A DNA stretch of 64,000 nucleotides, taken from Mangrovimonas aestuarii. Lineage in GTDB: Bacteria; Bacteroidota; Bacteroidia; Flavobacteriales; Flavobacteriaceae. A model generated the notes under the pieces. The model ran no database searches. It was not told the origin of the DNA and saw nothing but the letters and a program-made list of their open reading frames with translations. Of this stretch, positions 56,400 to 64,000 are shown one piece after another. Each line of letters begins with the position of its first letter. Within the stretch, counting starts at the first letter, position 1. A program made the translations under genes and the position numbers. The stretch is taken from the NCBI RefSeq assembly GCF_028767185.1, contig NZ_JARACK010000003.1, forward strand, positions 62,001-126,000, written 5' to 3'.

Positions 56400-57368
56400 A
56401 TGCAATTAGAAACTTACATCAGCGATTTACTGTACCGATATGACTGTGTTATTGTTCCAAACTTTGGAGCGTTTTTAACACAACGCGTGTCAGCAAAGGT
56501 GCACGACACAACACATGCCTTTTATCCACCAAAAAAAGTACTGTCGTTTAATGAGCAAATAAAAAACAACGACGGCCTTTTGGCACACTACATAGCCGAT
56601 GTGGAAAAGATTCCTTTTGAAGTAGCTGTTCAAAAGATTGAAAAACAAGTAACCTATCTAAAGTCAGAACTAGCAGCAGGCAAGCTCTTATCTTTTAAAA
56701 ACATAGGAAATCTTAAGAACAATGGTGAAGGAAAAATGGTTTTTGAACCATCATACCATCTTAACTATTTAACCGATGCCTTTGGGTTATCGCAGTTTGT
56801 TTCACCTTGTGTATCACGCGCTGAAGATGTATTTACATTGCATCAGGAAAGTACAGAAATTGAAAAAACTGTCGAGCCGGCTATCTCTACAATTCAAGAA
56901 AAAGTTACTGAAACAAAAAAATCCAGACCTTATTTACGATATGCTGCCATCGTAACCATAGGCTTAACCGTAGCTGGGTTTACAAGTTCTAATTATTATA
57001 AAAACCAAATTGAATCACAAAACCAATTGGCTCAAAAGGAAGCTACAAAACAATTGGAAAGCAAGATTCAAGAGGCTACATTTATTATAGACAACCCACT
57101 ACCTGCAGCTACACTTACCATTGAAAAACAAAATGGCAATTACCATATTATAGCAGGTGCATTTAGAGTCAAAGAAAACTCAGATAAAAAAGTTGAAGAA
57201 CTTCGTGCATTAGGGTATCGCGCTCATGACATAGGTGTTAATAAATATGGACTACACCAAGTAGTGTACCAAAGCTACAACACAAGGGAAGAAGCCGTAG
57301 AAGCCTTAGAAGGGATTCGAAAATCCAGCAATCGTGATGCTTGGCTATTGGTAAAAGCTTTAGACTAA
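56400..57368 (+). CDS. HU-CCDC81/SPOR membrane protein
   Basis: A 322-residue protein. The N-terminal part (about 1-145) has the prokaryotic CCDC81-type HU-like domains (YISDLLYRYDCVIVPNFGAFLTQ), a membrane helix at about 180-197 (LRYAAIVTIGLTVAGFTS), a short coiled linker and a SPOR domain at the C-terminus (about 242-320, NYHIIAGAFRVKENSDKKVEELRALGYRAH). SPOR domains bind denuded peptidoglycan at the division site. The cytoplasmic HU-like part may bind DNA or a protein; unproven. Alone, with a terminator following. Confidence 0.88.
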   Translation: MQLETYISDLLYRYDCVIVPNFGAFLTQRVSAKVHDTTHAFYPPKKVLSFNEQIKNNDGLLAHYIADVEKIPFEVAVQKIEKQVTYLKSELAAGKLLSFKNIGNLKNNGEGKMVFEPSYHLNYLTDAFGLSQFVSPCVSRAEDVFTLHQESTEIEKTVEPAISTIQEKVTETKKSRPYLRYAAIVTIGLTVAGFTSSNYYKNQIESQNQLAQKEATKQLESKIQEATFIIDNPLPAATLTIEKQNGNYHIIAGAFRVKENSDKKVEELRALGYRAHDIGVNKYGLHQVVYQSYNTREEAVEALEGIRKSSNRDAWLLVKALD

Positions 57369-57389
57369 AACTCTTTATCCAACAATATA

Positions 57390-57421
57390 AAAATCCCGAA
57401 AGCAAAAACTTTCGGGATTTT
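57390..57421 (+). terminator. Terminator after the HU/SPOR gene
   Basis: AAAATCCCGAAAG (57390-57402) pairs with CTTTCGGGATTTT (57409-57421), loop of 6. Confidence 0.88.
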
Positions 57422-57472
57422 CATTTATTGTTATAAAATTCTAAATGAATAAGCTAAAATAATAATTCATAG

Positions 57473-57480
57473 TACCTTTG
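57473..57480 (+). promoter_or_regulatory. -7 box TACCTTTG for the thioesterase gene
   Basis: Matches TAnnTTTG, 22 bases before the ATG at 57503. No TTG at the -33 position. Confidence 0.45.
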
Positions 57481-57502
57481 TACTAGATTAAAAATCTTAC
57501 AA

Positions 57503-58012
57503 ATGAAGGCCAAGACACCAGAAGCATCTAAAACAACTATGACAGATTTGGTTTTACCAAGTGAAACCAACCCACTTAACAACTTATTCGGAGGAGAATT
57601 ATTGGCAAGAATGGATCGAGCAGCCAGTATTGCAGCCAGACGCCACTCAAGACGAATTGTGGTAACGGCATCGGTAAACCATGTGGCGTTTAATCGTTCT
57701 ATTCCATTAGGCAGCGTAGTAACCGTAGAAGCCAAAGTATCCCGTGCTTTCAAGACATCTATGGAGGTTTTTATAGACGTATGGATTGAAGATCGAGAAT
57801 CGGGCATGAGAACCAAGGCCAACGAAGCCATTTACACCTTTGTAGCTGTAGATGAAACCGAAAGACCTGTGGAGATACCTGAAATCGTTCCGGAAACAGA
57901 TCTGGAAAAAGAACGCTTTAATGCCGCTTTACGTCGTCGTCAATTAAGTTTGGTACTTGCAGGAAAAATGAAACCTCATGACGCAACCGAACTAAAGGCC
58001 ATTTTTGAATAA
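57503..58012 (+). CDS. Acyl-CoA thioesterase (hotdog fold)
   Basis: A 169-residue enzyme that hydrolyses acyl-CoA. The hotdog core begins TDLVLPSETNPLNNLFGGELLARMDRAASIAARRHS, with N/D-containing catalytic segment, then VVTASVNHVAFNRSIPLGSVVTVEAKV. The layout matches YciA/BACH-type enzymes of normal length. Chain-length preference is not visible. It converges on the EnvC-like gene (3 bases between stops). Confidence 0.9.
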   Translation: MKAKTPEASKTTMTDLVLPSETNPLNNLFGGELLARMDRAASIAARRHSRRIVVTASVNHVAFNRSIPLGSVVTVEAKVSRAFKTSMEVFIDVWIEDRESGMRTKANEAIYTFVAVDETERPVEIPEIVPETDLEKERFNAALRRRQLSLVLAGKMKPHDATELKAIFE

Positions 58013-58015
58013 ACA

Positions 58016-59260
58016 CTACATTTTATAAATCCAAAGGGCTGGATTTTGAAATTCTGTTTGATTCTTACTACTTACTTGAATTACACTAAAGGTTAGTTCA
58101 CTTTTACTATCTGAAGGGTCTGTAAACACCTCGCCTATTGGCTGCTTGGTGTTTACTTTATCACCTTTTTTAACATATACCTTACCTAGATTCTTGTAGG
58201 CGGTTATATAATTTCCGTGTTGAATTAATACGGTTGGATTCCCACGCTTTAAGGCTTGTACTGCCAATACTTCACCTTGAAAAACAGTACGTACTTGCTC
58301 GCCTTTATTTGTAGCAATGCGAACACCACTACTTTGTATAATTGCAGTCTTCACCACAGGATGAGGTTGTTTACCAAATCGCAAGGTGACAATCCCCCTT
58401 TCAACAGGCCACGGCAACTTACCTTTGTTATTAACAAAATTGGCCGCAAGAGCTTTTGCCTCAGCAGTGATTGTGAATGCCGAGGTCGAGCTACTGGCCT
58501 TTCCTGCCTTTTTATTGGCATTGGCTATTGCCTCGCGGATCAACCTTTCAATCTCATTATCTATTTTATCGGCTTCTTTTTGTTTTTCCTTAATTTGTGA
58601 GGCATACTTATTCAAATCCTTTTGTATGGAAGCCATTAAACTTTGATGTTGCTTACGCTCTCCCTCCAATTGATTTTGAACCTTTTTGTTCTCGACAATA
58701 AGCTGTTGTTTTTCTTCTTTTTGGTCTGACAGTTTCTGGTTTATTTGCTGAAGCTCTTCTGTTTTTAGCTTAATTGTCTCGCCTTGTTGTTTTTGGTAAT
58801 CGGCATACTGCTTAATATACTGAGCTCTTTTGTAGGCCTGCTTAAAATTTGATGATGATAGCAAAAACATAATTCGACTCTGCTCACTCTTACTTTTGTA
58901 AGAATGAACGATCATCTCTGCATAACTTTCTTTAAGGGAATTGAGCTCTTCCCTTAGCTTGGTAATTTGCTTTTGATTAGTATTGATTTCTCGAGTAAGC
59001 AAATTTGCCTGTTCATTGGTTACTGCTATAAGATTAGACTGAACGTTTATTTTATAGTTCAAATCCTCTATCAACGACAATTGCGATTTTTGCTTGCCCT
59101 TGTTCTCAAATAAAAGCTTATTAATTTGAGCAATCTCACTGCGTAAAGCTTGTCTGCGATCTTCTAACTCCTGTTTTTTTCGGCTTTGAGACCAAACCAC
59201 AGAAGACAACAACATAAAACATACTATAAGGGATGTTTTGAAAGCTATAGGTAACTTCAT
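58016..59260 (-). CDS. EnvC-like murein hydrolase activator (degenerate M23)
   Basis: A 414-residue exported protein. Signal helix at 5-25. A long coiled coil (about 26-250) is followed by a LytM/M23-like domain (about 285-410). The zinc motifs are lost: SSGVRIATN stands where HxxxD should be, and LTFSVIQ stands where HLHFE is expected. This is the state of EnvC and NlpD, which activate amidases rather than cut peptidoglycan themselves. It begins directly after the DUF4292 stop (no gap) and ends the leftward operon. Confidence 0.86.
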   Translation of the reverse strand: MKLPIAFKTSLIVCFMLLSSVVWSQSRKKQELEDRRQALRSEIAQINKLLFENKGKQKSQLSLIEDLNYKINVQSNLIAVTNEQANLLTREINTNQKQITKLREELNSLKESYAEMIVHSYKSKSEQSRIMFLLSSSNFKQAYKRAQYIKQYADYQKQQGETIKLKTEELQQINQKLSDQKEEKQQLIVENKKVQNQLEGERKQHQSLMASIQKDLNKYASQIKEKQKEADKIDNEIERLIREAIANANKKAGKASSSTSAFTITAEAKALAANFVNNKGKLPWPVERGIVTLRFGKQPHPVVKTAIIQSSGVRIATNKGEQVRTVFQGEVLAVQALKRGNPTVLIQHGNYITAYKNLGKVYVKKGDKVNTKQPIGEVFTDPSDSKSELTFSVIQVSSKNQTEFQNPALWIYKM

Positions 59261-60040
59261 TTATTTGAGCACTAATTCATTAAACCCAGAGGGTATTTTA
59301 AATGGGAATCTTACTTCATCGTTCAAAGATACTGTTTTAAACTCCAAATCAATGATAGTTTCTTCGGTTACATTTAAGGCAATAACCTTGATTCGCTCTG
59401 GCAAAATCTGGTCTCCAATGTCTTGATATTTTAAATAGTCTATCTGCAATAATTTAGACTGGGAATTCTGTGCCAATTGCTGAGAACTAATCTTAAAATT
59501 TTTTGGACTAAGAATATAAAACAACTCATATAACAAAGGTTGCTGTTTTGGCTGCAGTAAATACTCATTTTCATGAACAGACAACTCACAATCATTACCT
59601 TTAAGTTCAAATAGTGCTTCACCCATCAACAAATTCTGAACTTTCTGAAAATCAACTTCAGTCCCTAATAAGTTGGTCAACAATTCAAAATCACCTTCAA
59701 AAAAGGTGTTATCCAATTTATTATAAAACCTAACTTCCAAAGGAGTTATCATCAATTTAGCCATAGAAAAGGGAGCACTCATCCAGATGGCCTTATCCTT
59801 TTCCATCCTCAAGTTTATTGTAGTTCCCTTACTATCATCTACAGTAGTGTAGTTAGCTTTTACTTTTGCCGTTAATGTTTTAAACTTAGCTGTTCTTCGG
59901 TTATTTTCCTTAACCACCTGTTTTGCCGTAAGTGTTAAATCAGGAGTATCAGATGTCGCAATACGGGCTGATTTACATCCTACACCTAAAACAACCATCA
60001 TAGCCCCTAAGAGTATGCTTAAAAAACGATTATTTCGCAT
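59261..60040 (-). CDS. DUF4292 lipoprotein
   Basis: A 259-residue lipoprotein with signal SILLGAMMVVLGVGC (C22). The mature part (about 55-255) has the LolA-like curved sheet pattern of the DUF4292 family (TLTAKVKANYTTVDDSKGTT, IWMSAPFSMAKLMITPLEVRFYNK). It may bind a lipid or lipoprotein in the periplasm; function unproven. It overlaps the TPR gene by one base and directly abuts the EnvC-like gene. Confidence 0.83.
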   Translation of the reverse strand: MRNNRFLSILLGAMMVVLGVGCKSARIATSDTPDLTLTAKQVVKENNRRTAKFKTLTAKVKANYTTVDDSKGTTINLRMEKDKAIWMSAPFSMAKLMITPLEVRFYNKLDNTFFEGDFELLTNLLGTEVDFQKVQNLLMGEALFELKGNDCELSVHENEYLLQPKQQPLLYELFYILSPKNFKISSQQLAQNSQSKLLQIDYLKYQDIGDQILPERIKVIALNVTEETIIDLEFKTVSLNDEVRFPFKIPSGFNELVLK

Positions 60041-61401
60041 TAATTTGATATTTGTAACTGTTTGGCCTTATCATTAAACTGCTTTGCTTTGTCAATGTTG
60101 TTAAGCAGCGTATGAGCCTCACTTAATTGTTGATAGAAATCGGCCTCCATTGCAGCATCATCGATTATATAATCTAAGCCCATTTCCAGAGTGGTAATAG
60201 CCTTTTGAGGTTCGTTAAGGTTATTAAGTGCAACACCATTTATAAGGTACAGCACAGGCTGCGAAGGATACTTAATAATTGCTCTTCCGCTTCCTTTATG
60301 CGCTTCTTCAAATTGTTTAAGATCGATTTGAAGCAATAGAATATTTCGGATGACACCAAAATTATCACTTTCTAAATTCAAGGCTTCTTGATAATACTTC
60401 AAGGCCTTATTTTTATCACCCTTAGACAAGAAATATTGGGCCACTTCAACGTAGCTGGTAGCAGAGTTAACATCTCCTGATATGGTGGTCGCTTCAACCA
60501 AGTTTGGTTCGTATTGAGGATTATCTCCTACAAACTTTACAAAATCTGAAAGCACCAACATTTTTGCTTCTGGCTTAATCTGTGGACTTTTCATTACTAT
60601 TTTCATTGACTCGACAGCTTGATCTGGCTTATTGTCATCCAGATAAAACTTGTATAAAGCTAAGTGAACCATTTGGGAATTAGGCTTAATTTCCAGCAAC
60701 TTTTTAGCTGTTTCGTAAGCCTTCTCCTTTTCATTATTTTCACTGTAACGATAAATTAACGCCAAATAATTCGACTCCTGATCCGGATGGTCTTCCACAC
60801 GTTCTTCCAGATTTTCAATCTGGTCTTTTTTACGGCCAGTTATATCGTAAATCTGATTTCTCAATTGATCCCTTCTAAAGGAAATTCCCAAATCCTCATC
60901 CAGCTCATCAAGTATTTCCAATGCATCATTATAACGTTCGGTTTTCACATAAAGTGCAGCAAGGTCTTCTTTGTAATCTGGATGATACTTAACCAACTGT
61001 TTTACGGTTTTTATGGCTTTATCGTAGTCATCTTGCTGAGCATATACATCATAAAGTTCATCTAGATACCACTCATTGTCAGGTTCTTTTCTAACAGCTT
61101 TTTTTAGAGCATCTTCTGCAGCCCCAAAATTTTTAAGCTGATTATAATTTTTCCCTAACTCATAGTATACAACAGATTCTGAATCGTCTATTTCAAGACA
61201 TTTTAAAAGCTCACTAACTGCACGATCGTAGTTTTCAATACCCTTTTGTTTTAACGCTTCAAAAAAATGCTCCTGAAAAGCATCAGAAACATTTCCTAAA
61301 TCATCATCAGGAGTCTTGTTAAAGTCAATTTGTGCAATAAGTATCCCTGAGCCCATAATAAGGCTGAATACGATAGTAAATATGTATTTTTTAACTAGCA
61401 T
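60040..61401 (-). CDS. Exported TPR protein
   Basis: A 453-residue protein: signal peptide (about 1-24, ILIAQ), then tetratricopeptide repeats across about 35-450 (YYELGKNYNQLKNFGAAEDALKKAV, EWYLDELYDVYAQQDDYDKAIK, and others). TPR superhelices hold partner proteins, probably in the periplasm. It is 33 bases after the nucleotidyltransferase gene and overlaps the DUF4292 start by one base. Genes around it are envelope-linked. Confidence 0.85.
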   Translation of the reverse strand: MLVKKYIFTIVFSLIMGSGILIAQIDFNKTPDDDLGNVSDAFQEHFFEALKQKGIENYDRAVSELLKCLEIDDSESVVYYELGKNYNQLKNFGAAEDALKKAVRKEPDNEWYLDELYDVYAQQDDYDKAIKTVKQLVKYHPDYKEDLAALYVKTERYNDALEILDELDEDLGISFRRDQLRNQIYDITGRKKDQIENLEERVEDHPDQESNYLALIYRYSENNEKEKAYETAKKLLEIKPNSQMVHLALYKFYLDDNKPDQAVESMKIVMKSPQIKPEAKMLVLSDFVKFVGDNPQYEPNLVEATTISGDVNSATSYVEVAQYFLSKGDKNKALKYYQEALNLESDNFGVIRNILLLQIDLKQFEEAHKGSGRAIIKYPSQPVLYLINGVALNNLNEPQKAITTLEMGLDYIIDDAAMEADFYQQLSEAHTLLNNIDKAKQFNDKAKQLQISN

Positions 61402-61434
61402 TGTTCAGTTAGCACTGCCAAAAGCGGATATATT

Positions 61435-62454
61435 CTATTCCAAAACAGAATAGTCCCCAATACTGATAGATTTGAAATTGCCGTCGTACTTAACGTGATT
61501 TCCTATCATGGCTTCGTCTAAATTAGCATTTTTAATGCTTGTATTGGTCTGTATTAAACTATTTTTAACGGTTGCGTTTTCAATGACACAGTTGTTTCCA
61601 ATAGAAACGTTAGGACCAACAGTACTATTGTTCAGCACTACATTTTTACCAATGTAACAAGGCTCTATAACTTGCGAATTGTTTAATTGCACAGAACTAT
61701 GCACCAATTGCTCATCTCCATCTACGCTTAAAAAATGTAGCATTTTACTGTTTGTCTCTACAGTAACCGCCTTATTCCCACAATCCATCCATTCGCTTAC
61801 AGTTCCTGTTTTAAACACTTTTCCTTCGGCCATCATGCGCTTAATACCGTCGTTGATTTGGTATTCGCCACCGTTCATTATATTCTCATCTAAAACCTCT
61901 TGAAGCTTTTGCTTTAAAACAGCAACATCTTTAAAGTAATAAATGCCTATTACAGCTTGATCGCTAACAAATGTTTCCGGTTTTTCTACCAGCTCCACAA
62001 TGTGGTTCTGAGCATTTAGTTTTACAACTCCATAAGCCTCAGGATTAGCAACCTTTTTGGTCCAGATTACGCTATCAGCATCCTCATCTAAATCAAAATT
62101 GGCACGGATCAAAGTATCGGCATATGCAATTACTACTGGCCCGGACAAAGAATCCTTAGCACACATTATGGCATGACCAGTCCCAAGTGGATTATCTTGT
62201 CGGTATATCGATGCTTTAGCTCCAAGACTTTCGGCCAATTGGGTCAGACTTTCTACTACATCGTCACCAAAAAACGCTGGGTCCCCCAAAACAAATGCAA
62301 CCTCATCAATTGGTTGATTAAGAACTTTAGCAATATCCCTTACCAATCTATGTACAATAGGCTGTCCTGCAACCGGAATTAAAGGTTTTGGAACAGTTAG
62401 GGTATGTGGTCGCAGGCGAGATCCTCTACCTGCCATAGGTACTATAATTTTCAT
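61435..62454 (-). CDS. Sugar-phosphate nucleotidylyltransferase with C-terminal beta-helix
   Basis: A 339-residue enzyme that activates a sugar-1-phosphate with an NTP. MAGRGSRLRPHTLTVPKPLIPV (about 7-28) has the nucleotide-binding G-rich loop and catalytic Lys. The C-terminal 90 residues (VVLNNSTVGPNVSIGNNCVIENATV) are hexapeptide turns of a left-handed beta-helix. Glucose-1-phosphate thymidylyltransferase-like; the sugar is not determined. It is in the flippase-dut operon. Confidence 0.88.
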   Translation of the reverse strand: MKIIVPMAGRGSRLRPHTLTVPKPLIPVAGQPIVHRLVRDIAKVLNQPIDEVAFVLGDPAFFGDDVVESLTQLAESLGAKASIYRQDNPLGTGHAIMCAKDSLSGPVVIAYADTLIRANFDLDEDADSVIWTKKVANPEAYGVVKLNAQNHIVELVEKPETFVSDQAVIGIYYFKDVAVLKQKLQEVLDENIMNGGEYQINDGIKRMMAEGKVFKTGTVSEWMDCGNKAVTVETNSKMLHFLSVDGDEQLVHSSVQLNNSQVIEPCYIGKNVVLNNSTVGPNVSIGNNCVIENATVKNSLIQTNTSIKNANLDEAMIGNHVKYDGNFKSISIGDYSVLE

Positions 62455-62535
62455 ATATGTTTTCCCGTGTAAACGGAGTTCTTATTAAGTTAAACTTTTA
62501 AGATTTTATTTGTCATTTTAGGCATTTGGCCTTAC

Positions 62536-62970
62536 TTACTTTACACCAGTACTACCAAACCCTCCTTCGCCACGAACTGTTTCAGTAAGTGCCTCTACCT
62601 CTAGCCACTCGGCACGTTCATGCTTGGCTATAACCATTTGGGCAATGCGCTCACCATTTTCAATTGTAAAGGCTTCATTTGAGAGATTAACCAAAATCAC
62701 TCCTATTTCACCCCGGTAATCAGCATCTACTGTTCCAGGAGCATTCAAAACAGTTATTCCCTTTTTGGCCGCAAGCCCGCTTCGAGGACGCACCTGAGCT
62801 TCGTAACCAATGGGAAGTTCAATAAACAAACCTGTTTTTACAATGCTTCGTTCCAAAGGCTGTAAGGTTATTGGCTCAGCTATACAGGCTCTCAAATCCA
62901 TTCCAGCCGAAGCTATGGTTTCATAACTTGGCAACTCATGCCCAGAAGTATTTATAATTTTTATTTGCAT
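62536..62970 (-). CDS. dut: dUTP diphosphatase
   Basis: A 144-residue trimeric dUTPase that removes dUTP and makes dUMP. All five motifs are seen: [34 protein letters not shown], and the C-terminal [10 protein letters not shown]. It is between flippase and nucleotidyltransferase genes; gap of 39 bases to the flippase stop. Confidence 0.95.
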   Translation of the reverse strand: MQIKIINTSGHELPSYETIASAGMDLRACIAEPITLQPLERSIVKTGLFIELPIGYEAQVRPRSGLAAKKGITVLNAPGTVDADYRGEIGVILVNLSNEAFTIENGERIAQMVIAKHERAEWLEVEALTETVRGEGGFGSTGVK

Positions 62971-63009
62971 AATTATATCGTATCTGAAAGACGTAGTCTT
63001 CCATATTTT

Positions 63010-64000
63010 TTAATTCCGTTTAATCAATCGGTTTATATCTTGTCGTTCTAGAGCATAAACCATTCCAGAAAACGCTAACAGTAACCCAACACCCACCAGA
63101 AGGTTATATCTAAACCCATAAAAGGATATGGCCGAAAACAAAACAGACACCACCAGGTAAGCTCCTATTTTCTTTAGGTTATACGGAATGGGATAATATT
63201 TTCTTCCTAACCAATACGAGATTACCATCATACTGGTATAAGCTGCTAACGTAGCGATGGCAGAACCACGATAGCTCATTATTGGAATCAACCAAAAATT
63301 AAGCCCTAAAGTAATGATTGCTCCAAAGATAGAAATATATGCCCCAAACTTGGTACGATCCGTAATTTTATACCAAACCGACAGGTTATGGTATATGCCC
63401 AGACAAAAATTGGCCAACAAAATAACTGGCACAACCCACATTGCTTCCCAATACGAGGAACGTGTTACAATAAAAGGCTTCAATACATCGGCGAATACCA
63501 CAATCCCTAAAAACAACAACGCCCCCAAAGCGACAAAAAACTCCAGGATTTTAGCATAGTTTTTTTGCGGGTTTTCACTTTGTGCCTGACTGAAGAAAAA
63601 GGGTTCTATTCCCAGTTTATAAGCCGTCACAAAAAGGGTCATAAATACCGCTATTTTGTAACATGCAGAATACATCCCTATTTCTGTCATCGCTATATTT
63701 TTAGGCAATAGTTTCTCTAAAAGAATGCGGTCGAAGGTCTCGTTAATAGAAAATGCCACTCCAGCCAAAAGCACAGGAAACGCATAACGCATCATCTGTT
63801 TCCATAAATTGGCATTAAACTGATATTTGGCTTTTATATAAAAAGGCAATAAAAGCAATAATGTAACAGCACTTGCCGCCACATTTGCAATGAAAATATA
63901 ACTAATCTCAAAATTATCTTTGCAGATACTGTAGAACAAACCACTACCAAAAGAGAGGTCTTTTAACCATAATAGAAAAAAAAGGTTGAGACTTATATTA
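63010..64000 (-). CDS. Polysaccharide flippase (Wzx/MATE-like), C-terminal part, cut by window edge
   Basis: The reading frame stays open to base 64000, so this is the last ~330 residues of a larger membrane protein; the frame's first TTG at 63939 is not a real start. About ten helices are visible (SYIFIANVAASAVTLLLLLPFYI, AMWVVPVILLANFCLGIYHNLSVWYKIT, YISIFGAIITLGLNFWLIPIMSYRGSAIATLAAY). It matches oligosaccharide/lipid-linked flippases that move glycan precursors across the inner membrane. It heads the leftward envelope operon with dut and the nucleotidyltransferase. Confidence 0.88.
   Translation of the reverse strand, partial: NISLNLFFLLWLKDLSFGSGLFYSICKDNFEISYIFIANVAASAVTLLLLLPFYIKAKYQFNANLWKQMMRYAFPVLLAGVAFSINETFDRILLEKLLPKNIAMTEIGMYSACYKIAVFMTLFVTAYKLGIEPFFFSQAQSENPQKNYAKILEFFVALGALLFLGIVVFADVLKPFIVTRSSYWEAMWVVPVILLANFCLGIYHNLSVWYKITDRTKFGAYISIFGAIITLGLNFWLIPIMSYRGSAIATLAAYTSMMVISYWLGRKYYPIPYNLKKIGAYLVVSVLFSAISFYGFRYNLLVGVGLLLAFSGMVYALERQDINRLIKRN

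Noticed and set aside
63010-63939. Flippase as a complete 309-residue protein
   Set aside because: The frame is open beyond the TTG at 63939 to the edge of the window, and the extra residues continue the membrane protein.

Overview
The window is chromosomal DNA from a low-GC Bacteroidota, most probably a marine member of the Flavobacteriaceae. Five things point there: several promoter-like TAnnTTTG boxes (one with a correctly spaced TTTG upstream), type IX secretion-linked proteins (PorZ-like, and a secreted multidomain protein with a C-terminal sorting-like domain), the SDR-type threonine dehydrogenase, a fused OlsF-like lipid synthase, and families such as DUF3109, DUF4292 and the HU-CCDC81/SPOR fusion. 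Most of the DNA is core chromosome. I see no insertion sequence, prophage, CRISPR array, rRNA or tRNA.

Layout. 1-1823 holds nrdB followed by nrdA (cut by the left edge). 2444-5185 is a LytTR response regulator plus TPR sensor kinase operon. 5189-17410 is mixed housekeeping: DUF3109, MarC, a short FAD protein, a C-terminal processing protease with dCMP deaminase, a short HupE/UreJ protein, threonine dehydrogenase, two lipoproteins, M13 and M28 peptidases, and a CBS protein. 17413-20300 is a small accessory-looking patch: a barrel protein, a Zn-ribbon protein, a NUMOD4/HNH-like protein, about 0.75 kb of non-coding DNA ending in a 10-bp tandem repeat array, a short SSB and a tiny Cys/Lys-rich protein. 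20323-28567 carries ferritin, the OlsF-like enzyme, aspartate kinase with a GNAT enzyme, fructose bisphosphatase and RecX. 28647-35807 has two secretion-linked proteins with RecO. 35931-38313 has glutamate dehydrogenase and an envelope protein.

38582-44529 is the most interesting stretch. Two 633-residue DUF3604 lipoproteins stand in tandem, and the second is followed by a membrane-anchored parvulin-like foldase and a HupE/UreJ membrane protein in a tightly packed operon. I propose this as an exported metalloenzyme module with its own foldase and possible metal permease. Nothing in the sequence names its substrate.

44882-47645 is an aldo/keto reductase, SDR and AlbA_2 operon. 47896-49006 is an OmpA-like protein with a previously unlisted 56-residue membrane peptide. 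Next come recA with a structured upstream region, an ECF sigma factor with its membrane partner, plsC, trpS, dprA, an HU-like/SPOR protein and a thioesterase. 58016-64000 is a leftward envelope operon: flippase (cut by the right edge), dUTPase, sugar nucleotidyltransferase, TPR protein, DUF4292 lipoprotein and an EnvC-like protein.

All names come from reading motifs and recalled family features. No database search was run.
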